This document shows, one piece after another, positions 13,301-24,685 of a DNA stretch of 64,000 bases; position 1 is the stretch's first letter; the number at the start of each line of letters is the position of its first letter. The notes below the pieces were generated by a model, which was not told the DNA's origin, made no database searches, and saw nothing but the letters and a program-made list of their open reading frames with translations. This DNA is from Trichuris trichiura (Eukaryota > Nematoda > Enoplea > Trichinellida > Trichuridae), in assembly GCA_037903355.1 (NCBI GenBank), contig JBAJFE010000042.1:310001-374000 (forward strand), read 5' to 3'. Position numbers and translations under genes: made by a program.

Positions 13301-16300
13301 TTTCGATGCTCAATAGCCACGGAATTTTTATCATCTGCTTTTTCCTTTCCTTCTGATTCCCCTACAGCTTCTCGATAATTAGCTCATCCCACTGACAATT
13401 CGAAATGTCTTTAACATGCTGATATTCCACTCTTTAAAGCCCAGCCTGTTTGCAAACTGAAAGCAGCTTTCAGTAATTTCGCATTCTCGACCATGAGGTA
13501 AAAGTCTTTGAAATTACGGATCACATATGGTTTAAGTTTTCGCCAGACACGACACATGCTTTGTTTTGATAAGTCATTCCAGGCTTATACGATGCCGTTA
13601 ATTGCCGTTTCCAGGTTATAGCTTCTGGGATGGATCATATGCGTTTTTGTCACAGAATTATTATCTCTTCGCTTGCTTATGACCGAAAACGCACAAAAGA
13701 TCAGAGCGCGACCTGTTTGCTCTCGGTGAATGAAGGCACAGGGAGACTTTACCATAGGCTCACACTTTCGAGCTGGTAAAATGGCGTTATATGAAAAAGC
13801 GCTACGGTTTAAGAATCGCATGTAAGCGAAAACGCGTTTACGAACGCGCATTATATAAGAACTACGTGTATGTCGGTTGTTCTCCTGAGGCGGTTATGTA
13901 CAAAAGGAAACGCGGACAGTCGGAGCAAAATGAGTTCGGATGATGGGCATTTACATAACATTCCTAGGAGACTGTCGCTTAAGCTGCTTAGGTCCAAACA
14001 ATTGGAGCGACCCTGTCCTGTGCTGCATAAACTGTGGAAAGGGTGCACGTCTAGACAGCCATCGCTCTCAGCTACTTATGTCTTGAATTTGGCTGAGAAG
14101 TAGCGTGGAAACAAAGAACATGGATCACTGTGACCATGGCTAGAGCTGTTATTCTTGCTTCTTTAGTCGGTGACATGTATATTACCAGTTTCTTGCGAGT
14201 ATGAGTTGTTAACAGGCGTCTGATTAGTAATTCGCGAATACCTTTGTCTTGACGGAAGTACTAAGTATGAACACGAGTGTTTGGCTAAGTAGATTTTCGT
14301 TCGTCTTAGTGACACAGCAATCACGCGGTCTGTTTTCCTCTTTATTTAACCCTACCCGCTTGTTCAGACCAGGTATCCCAACCACTGGCCGACTAAGCCT
14401 GATCTCGACAATAGCTTTCCCGTCATTTGGCGCAAGGAAAGTTGCCCTGTACTGTTTACGTCAACAGCCCCTCCTCACCCAACCTTTGCTTACCAGAGGG
14501 CAGAGCCTTGAATCATTCGTCAGGTTATTTTCTACATTAACTGACGCACCAAGGCCATTCAGTCGATGGACAAAACTGTTATCTGACAACCACTAACATA
14601 TTTTCATGACGGAAACTACAATTTGCCCTTTTAATGGAAAATTAAAGAAAACTGATAAAGAGCCAAAGTTTTCAAGACATTCAAGTCCAGTCTTCGGCGA
14701 AATAGGTTAAAGGATGGAAAGGCCGCCTTAAACGATTTACAGTAAGTTGCCACTGATCAGGCATCATCGTCAGGTACTCAGAGGCGAGGTGTAATTCGCT
14801 GAACAGTTATCTGCCTCATCTTGCTTTTGAGGTATTGCATCAACTAATATCCATTGGTTGATAAAGGAAGCAGATACAGTCGATGAAAACTGAAAGGCAT
14901 TTTAACGAAGGGTGCTTAAAATGAATAGCACAGGTAGAGCTGTTCTAGCGCCTAGGCTGAGAAAGTTTATGAAAGTCATTCCTAAATCGAAGACCTGAAG
15001 TTCAGAATCAGTACGAACTAAACGTAAAAAGTGAGTTCCATTGAGGTTGCCATGTTCGTCCGGAAGGAGGCTTACAGCTCATGAAGTCATGGTAAGCAGA
15101 AGTTGAAGGCAGCGGATCCTCAAACGCCAACTTTTTCGTTACTTGATTTCAACTGTTCCTTTGAACATATCTTTCAAAGCAAGCTGTAACATATTTTGGC
15201 CTTTCTGTGACAAGTATTTCGTACCGCGTGCAAATGTTCTTTATTTCTTGGTCTGTTACAAAACATCCTTGCTCCAGACCTTTAGGCAGTTCGCATGTTA
15301 ATTGAAGCAGCCTGTCAACAGGTATTTTCCTTATTTTCATCACAGCGGTTTCCTTCTTTGCTATTTTCTTTATCCAGACATGAAACCATCTGCGCAACTT
15401 CTAAAGTCCGCACGGCAGTCTCGAAGATGAAAAAGGGTGCGCTACCGGTCATGGTCTTGCGCATCACTACAGTAGTCTGTCTTTCAAACTGAAAGCCATT
15501 AGAGACTTTTGCACAAGCTTAGCAGAGTCACATGCGCTTAGTAGGCGCCTCATAAAAATGGCCCAGCATGTAGACTTAAGGGGATGCAAGGAGTTGCTAT
15601 CCAGAGGACGAATAATGTGGTACAATTAAGATAGAGAGGCGCACAGCGCAAACCTGACCTTTTTTGCCAGTTAAGCACTTGTATGAGCGGGATAGCTGTC
15701 CGATAAGCAAACTCTTGCAGTCGTGATTCGTGGCAACGGAGTTATAGCGAATTCATGTCTCCGAAACAAAGTAGTTGTCAACCCATTCCAATGTCATTGT
15801 GGTTGTCATCCATCTGTTCGATAGGTCACTGTCAGTTCCATCGATTTGTTGAGGAAATGTAAGCTTTTGGCGATGACCAGTAAAGTGCACTTATGCGTTC
15901 TAGCAGCGTTAAAGTAGCATAGAACAATAATCCGGTCTTTTAGTGCCTTATGTCCTGTTGGTGATTCAGCATCCTTCCTTGTCAGTGTTCGCCTCGGAGA
16001 ACTTTTCCAAAACATGCAAGTCTGATCAACAATGCAGACTTGCTCTGAGCTTAATTTTTCGTCAAAGCTAGCTTGTGTGTAACTAATACTTTCACTGTTA
16101 GGCTAAGTGTGAACCATGTCAGAAATCACAATGGTTACTGCATGCAGCTGCCGAATCGGAATTCAATGGGCAGCTATCATGATCCATAACTAATGCGCAG
16201 AGTGATGTCCTTGCAGCCAGTTAGATCTAGCAGGTTTGTCCGTAGTTTGCTGTCACCCACGACCCCCATGTGCCCACTGAAAACTGTCCAAACTAGTGAG

Positions 16301-19300
16301 CATTCCTGGTTTAGTGGTACTCTGAATTATTGGCAACCTACTGTATTCTGTTTCCTGTGATTACCCTAACATTGCTCATCTATTCACTGATAGAGCGTTT
16401 GTGTTAGTATTTTTACAGAGGCACTTACAATGAATGGGTGAAAGCCGCGGAAAAATCAAAATAAAATCTTTTCACCCTGTTACTGGACAACCAGTCTTTA
16501 TTAGGAACATATACATTTTGTGTAAATAAATGTCTATACATGGAGGCATGAAACTAAATACGATGATCACGTATTCTCATTAAAACTAATCCTTATATTT
16601 GGTAATCAAGCCCGTGCATTCTAATCTTGTTTCTTTAGCCTCACTTTGAACATGAATATGGGTATGAGCAGAATAATGCCACACTTTACGACAAAATGAA
16701 AGAAAAAGCACGAAAGAATTGCTACTGTAGTCGAAAACGGCTGCTGGACATCCTGTACAGTTTCTTCCCTATTCTTCACTGGTTTCCTAGGTATGACTGG
16801 AAACTTAATTTCGTCCCAGATCTTCTGGCTGGCATAACTGTTGGCGTGGTGTCCGTGCCGCAAGGTATAAGAATAGCATCACGCGTTAACAGTTCACCAT
16901 ATGCTTTATTTTAGGCATGGCATTTGCACGAATAGCTGGTGTCAGTCCCATAAACGGGCTTTACATAAACTTCATACCTACTTTGGTATACGCAGTGTTA
17001 GGTACTTCACACCATGCCGCAATCGGTAGGTGTGCCGTAGAACTCTGACTGCGAAAAAATATTGTAACCGACTTGCTTTTGCCAAATAGGAGGAGAGGCG
17101 GTCAACAGCCTACTGATGGGTAATATGGTTAGTAAGTACGTAAAGGCTTCATCCGGAAATGCAACTGTTATATCTATGTCAAACAAATCGTCATTAGTTG
17201 ACGAACCAAATACTTTTACTGCTTTGGATCTGGCTATGTCAGCTGCCATGTTGGAAGGACTAATTTTGGTACGTACATTTTTGGAACATTGAGGAAACCA
17301 GTGTCCTCCACCCGCTTTCTATGAGAGAATATTTTGCAAAACGTTTGGGTTTTAGTGTTTTCCAAGAGTTCAATTAGCCCAGGCGCATTAGAAATGATGA
17401 ATTGAACGGTAAATGACGGTAAACTCGAATTCTTTGTGCGATTAAATTTGATGGCTCCGCAACATGCATAGAAGAAAGAGGACATTTTTGTTCACTGATT
17501 CAAAGTGAGCATGACAGCTTTTGCGGAAAGCAACCAGGCTGCGAAGTAGACTAAACAGACTCGTTACAAGGCAGTTGCTTGACGCAATTGCAGTTCATTG
17601 CCAGGGTTGTTATACCAAGAACAGCTTTTTGCCATGAGGGAAGTTAAAGAAGAATCCATTATAAAGGTATAACGCTGCAGTTAGCTATGAGCGGCAGAGG
17701 TCAATGAAATGTGGACAAATACTATCTGATTTTGGAAGTTTTTTTCCTGTATGTACATACAACATTCCAAGGGTTTTTGTGTGATATATGAGAAAAAGGT
17801 ATTAAGGCAAAAGTGGGCCCTCAAGATTTGTCATTAAGCTTAGATCCGTCAAGATTTCATACTAAGTCTACAGCCACTTAAGATTCGCTTTCGATTTTTG
17901 CCGTTCATCACTGTTTCAGCATGTATTCTGCAGCTCCTCGCTGAAAAAAGCATGAGCCGTCCTAACAGCCATAGGCAAAAAGCTTTTATTTAGTCACGGG
18001 TCATCATAAGGAAAAACTTATTCACTTTTAATCAACGTATGAATCGTCTGTCATTTCGTATGCCATTCCTGTTATTTCGTATTTCTAATATGACTTGATC
18101 TGCAAGTGTGGTAACCTGCTGGTTTGTTTTGTGAACAACTCATAGGTTATTAACCTTCTTTATGCGGGAACAACGTGAATTAATTAATAACAACGTGAAA
18201 ATATCAGATTTATGATTTCAAGCTTCAACGAAAGCAGAATGCGAAGTGCGACTTTGCTCTAGCCTTATGTTGTTATTAAATATTGGCAGATACGTTAGGG
18301 TTTTGCATTTTTTTTATTTATTCGTTTGAATAGAGGAGTAGCTGGTCTTTCTTTATTGGGTTTTTGAGATTTGAAATTTAACGGCTTATTATTGTTAATA
18401 CTGTTGTGCTACAAAGCTGCAGTTAAATAATGAGTCTGATTTTGCTTCCGCATCTGTGTTACGCAACGAAGTGCCAGCGAACCGTTGCCTTATTACAGAG
18501 CTTCAATGTGCTGTGATACGCAAATTTCTTTTGATAGCTTGTAATGGGAATGTTGCGTCTTGGATTCGTCTCCGTTTATTTGTCCGACCAGCTAGTTGGC
18601 GGTTTCACAACCGGCATTGCGGTACATGTTTTATCCACTCAAGTGCCAGCTTTGTTTGGTTTAGTCGTTTCCAACCATCAGGGAGCAGGACAGCTGTTAA
18701 TGGTGGGGATCTACAAGCACTCCCTCTATGCTATCATAAACCTACTTTTAAGCATTACATAGAACTATTTTCAAAGATATCCAACATCAACTGGTCTACC
18801 TTTATTGGCTCAGTGATATGCATAGCCTTTCTACTCAGTGTCAAACTTTTTGTGGATCCAGTTGCCAAGCGCAAGCTGCGAGTACCAATACCAAGCGAAC
18901 TCATCGTGGTACGGCAGCACATGTTTACATAGCATGCTACGCTAACGATCTCGATAGGTAATCGTCGGTACTGTGGTTTCTTATTTTGCTAAACTACCGG
19001 AGCGTTACCGTACAAAAGTTGTTGGTGAGATTCCGGCAGGTTTTCCTGTTCCTCACATACCGCGCTTTGATCTCATGGAAAAACTAGTGTTAGACACGCT
19101 CATTTTGGCTATTGTTGCCTACTCGTTGTCAGTCTCGCTAAGCAAGATGTACGCAAAGAAACACAACTACAAAATAAATCCATATCAAGTATGCACGTTG
19201 AATGACAACTGTTCGACAAGTAAATGGAATACGTTTCAGGAATTCTTTGCATACAGCGGGATGAACATTGTGGGTTCATTTTTCCAGTGTTGGCCAGCAA

Positions 19301-20698
19301 GCAATTCGACGTCAAGGATACTGATATACGAAGGTGCTGGGGCTAAGAGTCAAGTATGAAACGAATCGTAAAGTCCGTTATAAAATCTCACTCCTTCCTC
19401 ATTAAAAGCTAGCCGCTATTATTGGCACACTTATTGTTGTGATTACTATTTTGTTCATTGCACCTTATCTGGAACCATTGCCTAACGTTAGTCTACGTTG
19501 TAGTTTCGAAGCAGTCTTATCTATTTTCATTTAGTTTTGTCTAGCTTCAATGATTGTTGTGGCATGCATCTTTATGCTTCGATCATTGAAAGACCTGAAG
19601 CCATTGTGGAAAACATGCAAAATTGACTTCGTAAGTAAGCTAATGCTTGTTTCTTAAAACAGAGTTCTGCCAACTGTAGTCAATATACTTGGTCACCTTC
19701 CTTTCCGTCGTATTACTCGACGTTTCCTACGGGTTAGCTGTGAGCGTGTTGTATGCATTTTTTACTGTCATCATTCGGACGCAATGGTAATAATATTCGA
19801 CTCTTGCATACCGCAACACTATATTGATAAAAATTCAGTCCCGCTGTTCGAGAGCTTGGCTCTGTCGACCAGGCTGGTCTCTATGGTGAAGTTGAAGTGT
19901 ACAACAAGGTTAGTCGTCACCGAAGTTAGTACTTACATGACAAAGCTATGCCTTTTCGTTAGGCAAAAGCAATGCCTGGAATCAAAGTCTTTCATTTTAC
20001 GGCCCCTCTTTACTACGCAAATGTGGGACATTTCAAGCCGAAACTATACAAACGCTGCGGCATAAATCCCGAGCTGCTGAAACAAGAGCAGAAGGCCAAA
20101 GACTCCAGTATTTCGAATAATAATAGTAGCTTTCATCACGTTGTGCTCGACTGCTCAGGTTTCAGCTACGTCGATTTAATGGGTGTTGACGTCTTGAAAC
20201 AAGTATGTCTTTTTTTAGCAAAAAAATCACTATGCTTGACATATACTTATATTTGCTTCCAGGTTTATTGTGAGCTGAAGGACTGTGGCGTTGAACTTTT
20301 TCTTTCTAACTGTAATGGTAGATGAGTCAGTCATTGGTCATTGTTTCAGTGTTACCTCGCTATTATATTTAGCAACAGTCAGAAGAATGCTTGAAAAAGC
20401 AAGATTCTATGATATTGTTCCTCGACAAAACATATTCATTACTCTTCATGACGCTGTACTAGCAGCAGTTAAACTGGATCGCATTCATTCGTCGTAAGTA
20501 TAATCACTTAAGCTATATTTAACTAGTAGCTTACATAAAAAGTAATAAATGAAAGATGTAACGATGAAAGATGCTCACCAAATTCTTCAATACATTTATT
20601 TTACTCGCAAACTTCTTTTCAGGTGTTCACTGGTACAAATGGAACGCTTGGTAGACGCAATAACGGAAATTTCAGAAAAGGATACGGTTAAACTGTGA
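10341..20698 (+). CDS. SLC26-family sulfate/anion exchanger
   Basis: Membrane anion transporter of the SLC26/SulP family. Sixteen exons join to 744 codons plus stop: 10341-10550, 16639-16864, 16915-17025, 17090-17268, 18538-18702, 18753-18908, 18958-19188, 19240-19353, 19409-19486, 19535-19630, 19680-19786, 19839-19908, 19963-20202, 20263-20317, 20373-20493 and 20623-20698. Seen: an N-terminal DRPVYSL box split by the first intron, the SulP signature PINGLY followed by GTSHHAAIG, a QVPALFG segment, the VGSFF-x-C-x-P-x-S-x-S-x-SR segment, about twelve hydrophobic segments, and a C-terminal STAS domain from exon 12 on (HHVVLDCSGFSYVDLMG). The length matches the usual 700-780 residues. The ATG directly follows ttttcag, suggesting a 5'-UTR intron or a spliced-leader site. 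Intron 1 is 6,088 bases and intron 4 is 1,269, against about 50 for most others. Which SLC26 subtype and substrate cannot be told. Confidence 0.95.
10551..16638 (+). other. First intron of SLC26 (6.1 kb)
   Basis: The intron begins gtaagcc and ends tttctttag, and joins the two halves of the conserved SLC26 N-terminus in phase 0. It has no conserved nested gene. Two plus-strand frames stand out for length: an ATG-started frame at 13870-14103 (77 codons) and one at 14267-14596 (109 codons from its first ATG). Neither resembles a known family. A short inverted repeat lies at 12643-12693. Enhancers or alternative promoters are possible but not visible. Confidence 0.75.
12643..12693. repeat. Short inverted repeat
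   Basis: Two arms reading tataacgcgaaatttt and, in reverse complement, tataacgcgagatttt (one mismatch) are separated by about 19 bases. Such TATAACGCGA ends occur at the termini of some pogo/Tigger-like elements, but no target duplication is evident, so only the inverted repeat is certain. Confidence 0.5.
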
Positions 20699-20855
20699 TC
20701 AGCTGCATGCCTGTCTCGTTCAACTGAGAAGAATATGCCCATACGCCAGAACGCTCATTCTCGAAGCTTCCCGACACTCCAATGGGAGAAAAGACTTCTG
20801 TAAACTCGTTTGAAACAACGCCAGCGATCATCAGCACATTTTCCGAAAGCATAGT

Positions 20856-20861
20856 AATAAA
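20856..20861 (+). terminator. Candidate polyadenylation signal of SLC26
   Basis: AATAAA lies 158 bases after the SLC26 stop codon and only 13 bases before the end of the oppositely oriented USP39 reading frame. The SLC26 transcript would therefore probably be cleaved inside USP39 coding sequence. Confidence 0.45.
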
Positions 20862-20872
20862 AGACCTATACG

Positions 20873-20878
20873 TTTATT
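20873..20878 (-). terminator. AATAAA overlapping the USP39 stop codon
   Basis: On the minus strand the last codons read CAATAAACG, so the TAA stop is embedded in an AATAAA hexamer. A second minus-strand AATAAA lies at 20595-20600, inside the last SLC26 intron, and may be the one used. Confidence 0.35.
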
Positions 20879-22526
20879 GCTCCGAAGATTCCTCTTTATG
20901 CCGCTGTTCCCTTGTTTTTTCATGATTCAGTTCCCAAATTTGAATGTAGCATTCCGTAAGAGTAATCATTTGTGGAAGAATTTCCTTGACATGCAGGTCC
21001 TCTAGTTCATACCATTTTCCGGTACCTCTGTGGCTGAGTTGAATGCGGTAGGTACCCTGATCGGCACCAGGCTGTCCGTCATGTACTATATTTGCTATTA
21101 AATCGTAAGTCGTAAACTGCAAACTTGTCCTTGCTTCCTTTGACAAATATTCATAGAGGTCAACATTGCGTATGGGAAAGTTTACGATCGTTGGATTCTT
21201 CTCAACGTACCAATGATTTTTCGTGAAGCGCTTGATAAATATAATCAAGTAAGGTGGTAATTTTGTAATCTCGAAACGTTTCATTATGTTTTCGTTATAC
21301 GTCTTGTACTCCTTCTCCGTGCGTCCATTGAACTTCGCAAGCAGCGCTGATAAAGGAACTTGGGGAATAATGTTCATCAGAAATTCACCGCGGTAGAGCG
21401 GCGCGGGAGGTAGATCAAGCGTCAGATAAATGAAAGGTACATCCTCGATACGTTCCTTGTACTCTTCGGTCATTAAAAGACGAGTCCGCTCATCCTCGTC
21501 AGCATCAACAGGAAGAACTCGTCGCTTGTAGGTGCGCATTTCGCCCCGAAAAGTACGGTAGATTATGCTAGACTCCGTTGCTTTCGTACCATTAAGCGAA
21601 AGGTGCAATGCGTTCAGAAACCATGCCAAAAAGTCAATGGCGTCGCTCTGCTTCGTAATTTGAAACACCTTATTGCTGCACAGCACAACGGCTTGTAGCA
21701 TTTCATGCGGTGAGACGTGGGCCCTGAAATTTTGGGGATTCCAAATCTTCCGTATCAGCTCACCAAATCGCTGATATAACAAGACCATCTTGTCTCCAGG
21801 TGGGCGCCTGATAGTCTTATAGTTTTTCTCACAAAGGAAGTAATCCCTCAGAGGAGGCACATGCGACAAGGCGTGTAAGACAACGTTACAATAGTCATTG
21901 TTCTTAATGATGTTCAGACCGACGATTCCAGGATAGTAAGTCGTTCCGTCGAAAGCTCGACTAAGTTTTGTGCTTCTTCCAAGTTTTTGAATCTCCTCGA
22001 AAGAATACGTTGGCTGCAGCAAAAATTTGATGTCATTCAGCGACGAGTCAATTATTTCGTAATTGTCAGGTAGACAATAAAATCGTAAAGTTTGCAAATT
22101 TAAGAAAACGCGATGACCAATGTCCACACTGTGAGTGTACGCGTCAGTGTTAGTGCCGCGTCCTTGGAAATACTTTCCACACACCAGACAAGCATATACA
22201 TTTAGGTGGGACAGGGAAACGGAGCACTGCTTTTCAAAATCAAAGTCCAAAACCTGTCGATTGATGGAGTCTAAATAGGGACACGAACGACTCGCCTTAT
22301 GCTCCCCAGCATTAGAAGAATCGCAAGTTTCGTCGTCAATGTCTAGCAAGTTATCCTGGGGCACGGATGTCGACGCCTTTGAATTCGCGTTGTCGGCAGA
22401 AATCGAAGAAGTTTCAGCTAGAATTTGCTTTTCTACCTCGTACCTTGCTTTCTTTGCAGACGAAACAATTGCTTCGCTGTCCTGCTGGACATTATCGTAA
22501 CCACGTTCGCCACTCATACGAACCAT
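20874..22526 (-). CDS. USP39: U4/U6.U5 tri-snRNP protein USP39/Sad1 (inactive ubiquitin peptidase homologue)
   Basis: Nuclear splicing factor that keeps the U4/U6.U5 tri-snRNP assembled. One uninterrupted frame of 550 residues starts at the ATG at 22526; a TTG two codons earlier is not needed. An acidic, low-complexity N-terminus of about 80 residues is followed by a UBP-type zinc finger (CPYLD near residue 82, LVCGKYFQGRG, then YCLPDNYEI), then a USP fold from about residue 190 to the end (YPGIVGLN, HVSPHEMLQAVVLCSNK, TKLPPYLI, NPTIVNFPI, GTGKWYELEDL). The usual catalytic Cys box is replaced by NNDYCN near 209-214, and the usual His before the C-terminal Tyr is a Thr (GTYRIQL). Both are expected of the catalytically dead USP39 family. 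It is intronless, unlike most neighbours, and converges on SLC26 with 175 bases between stop codons. Confidence 0.96.
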   Translation of the reverse strand: MVRMSGERGYDNVQQDSEAIVSSAKKARYEVEKQILAETSSISADNANSKASTSVPQDNLLDIDDETCDSSNAGEHKASRSCPYLDSINRQVLDFDFEKQCSVSLSHLNVYACLVCGKYFQGRGTNTDAYTHSVDIGHRVFLNLQTLRFYCLPDNYEIIDSSLNDIKFLLQPTYSFEEIQKLGRSTKLSRAFDGTTYYPGIVGLNIIKNNDYCNVVLHALSHVPPLRDYFLCEKNYKTIRRPPGDKMVLLYQRFGELIRKIWNPQNFRAHVSPHEMLQAVVLCSNKVFQITKQSDAIDFLAWFLNALHLSLNGTKATESSIIYRTFRGEMRTYKRRVLPVDADEDERTRLLMTEEYKERIEDVPFIYLTLDLPPAPLYRGEFLMNIIPQVPLSALLAKFNGRTEKEYKTYNENIMKRFEITKLPPYLIIFIKRFTKNHWYVEKNPTIVNFPIRNVDLYEYLSKEARTSLQFTTYDLIANIVHDGQPGADQGTYRIQLSHRGTGKWYELEDLHVKEILPQMITLTECYIQIWELNHEKTREQRHKEESSEQ

Positions 22527-23656
22527 CTTCAATTGACCAAAGTGTTTCGGTAACTAAAGAAAATTTAGGTTCTTGCTTTTTTCATTGCATTTCGTTCGAC
22601 GCAATTAAAACTGGTACCAAGTAGCGACACTAACTGTCAGCAGCTGAGTCCATTTCTCAGCAGTGTAGTCCGAACGACCGAGTGCATCATAGTTTTTAGC
22701 GTTTGTTAAATATCTGCCTAGGAGCAACCACGATTTGAAGCCAAAGGTATCCCTGGCTGCAGTCGCCGCAACGCTAATTGACGTACAGTGTAAGCGACAG
22801 GAACCCGTTCACCATGCTAGGCGAAGCAGATAAGTCTGGCGCTTATTGTTTGACGCGCACGATTTGCCACACACGGTTTGACGCGTACGGTTCGATGCAT
22901 AGGTGATTCGTACTAATGGAATCCGGCGCATGTCTTATGAATGTCGTCAATGGGCAACTCTCCTTCAGTTCAAATAAGCGTGCTTAACGTGTCGCTAGCG
23001 ATGTTTTTAATGTTTCCTCTGGGAGGCGCTATGAAGCTTCCCTTTCGCGCGGCACGTTTCCACCAGGTGCATTTCTATTGCCCTGTAATGATGTACTTTA
23101 TCAAGTGACAGTCTCCAGCAGGCAGTCTCCTTTTGGTACATCTAAGGGTGCTTTATCTTTCACTGGCTGTGCTTCAGAGGCGGTTTTGTTTTCATGCCAC
23201 TGATGACATTCACAAGTGAGATAGCAGATTTCACTAGTACGAATCTCGCGCCAAACTGTACCCGTCAAACCGTATGCCTTAAAACGTACTTTACGCCTGG
23301 TTAAGTATCTTCAGGAGCTATCCAAAGAATTTTGGGTTGGTCAAATATATTCTCATTAGATTATCTTATTTCCACACCGATCCATAGTCAGGGTTTTTTT
23401 CCGCTGTCGTGGAAGTCTGTAATTAAACTGCAAAGGGATCTAACCCCTTCTTATTTCCATTAATTGTTTTCTCTCCCTTTCTCCTCCTTACCTTTCTTTT
23501 TCTTTTGATAAATGTTGTTTATTTACCTATTTTATGCCTTCAATAAAATTACCTTGTTTTTATTAGATTCTTTTGTTCTTACTGTGGGCTTAATTTTTTC
23601 TTCTGCTATAATTGCCCTTTTCTTTATTAAGTCAGAACGTTAGTTCTTTCGGTGTT

Positions 23657-24004
23657 AACTTAAACTGGTTCAGCAAAATTAGGAAAGATTAGAGGAGCTG
23701 GTTTTGTTGCTGATATGAAAGCTGTAGATAAGACGTGCTGTTGTACAGGTAGTCAGCCTTTTCTGAATCTCAAAGTGTATCCTAATCGACATTATGCATC
23801 ATTTTTTTGCTGGACCTGGAAGTCGGTCGCTGCATATGCTGTTTGGCTGCATATTCAATCTGCGCACAGCTAGAACAGACTGGGAACGACTTCTCGAATT
23901 GGGAATTCTGTCTTATGTGTTGAATAAGCGTGCTTAACGGTTTGGACATTCTTCATGGTTCTATTGAATTTGTTCTTATGCAAAGTTATGCCAGAATAGT
24001 AGCA
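23657..24004. repeat. Diverged tandem repeat, copy 1
   Basis: This copy begins aacttaaactggttcagc and matches the sequence 436 bases downstream, with several small insertions and deletions. Shared blocks include the first 75 or so bases, a gtcggtcgctgcatatgctg block, an atattcaatctgcgcacag block and an ggtttggacattcttcatg block. Confidence 0.8.
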
Positions 24005-24092
24005 AGTACAAAGAAAACCTAAGCTGCCGAAATCTTCAGTAGGCTATAGCAGGGTAAGGCTTCAAGGCAAACTCGATCGAGATTCCGTTACT

Positions 24093-24415
24093 AACTTAAA
24101 CTGGTTCAGCAAAATTAGGAAAGATTAGAGGAGCTGGTTTTGTTGCTGATATGAAAGCTGTAGATAAGACACAGGTAGCTTATCCCCATTTTCTGAATGG
24201 CTAAAAAGAACTTCATGCCTAATCGCATTATGTTTTGCTCCATTTTGATGCTGGACCTGTCGAAGTCGGTCGCTGCATATGCTGTTTGTATGGTGAAAAT
24301 ATATTCAATCTGCGCACAGTTGGGAAATTCTCGAACTGGGAATTCGAGTGTTGAATAAGCAACGGTTTGGACATTCTTCATGTTCGAATTTGGGCTTATG
24401 CATGAGAATAGTAGC
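24093..24415. repeat. Diverged tandem repeat, copy 2
   Basis: Second copy of the 23657-24004 unit in the same orientation, beginning aacttaaactggttcagc and ending near gagaatagtagc. It is shorter by a few small deletions. About 90 bases separate it from copy 1. The unit contains no reading fr­ame recognisable as a protein family. Confidence 0.8.
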
Positions 24416-24512
24416 GCCCTGTATGTAGGCTAAGCAGCCTTCATCGATCGCCTACTAAAATGGCACTTTCATTCCAGGAGCAACGCGAGACGAACTTGCT
24501 CGCTGATTTCTG

Positions 24513-24685
24513 GACGAGTTTGACTGGAAGGTATGCGCCACATAGCCGCCCCGGAGTTCGCTTCGTCAGATGACAACCTCTTTCGTTCTCTCAAGAATCA
24601 TTTCGCCGGGAAATGGTTTAAAAACTTCAATAACATGGAAAATGTACCGTTGTTTTTTTCACTTGAAGCCCGCCTCCTACAGTGA
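24513..24685 (+). mobile_element. Mariner-family transposase C-terminal remnant
   Basis: The plus strand reads FDWK, then after a frame change PEFASSDDNLFRSLKNHF and AGKWFKNF, ending at a stop at 24683-24685. This matches the C-terminal end of mariner transposases, where the last catalytic-domain segment runs SPDLAPSDYHLFRSL. A stop codon and a frame change lie between FDWK and PEFA. Catalytic residues upstream, terminal inverted repeats and TA duplications were not found, so this is an old fragment. Confidence 0.7.
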
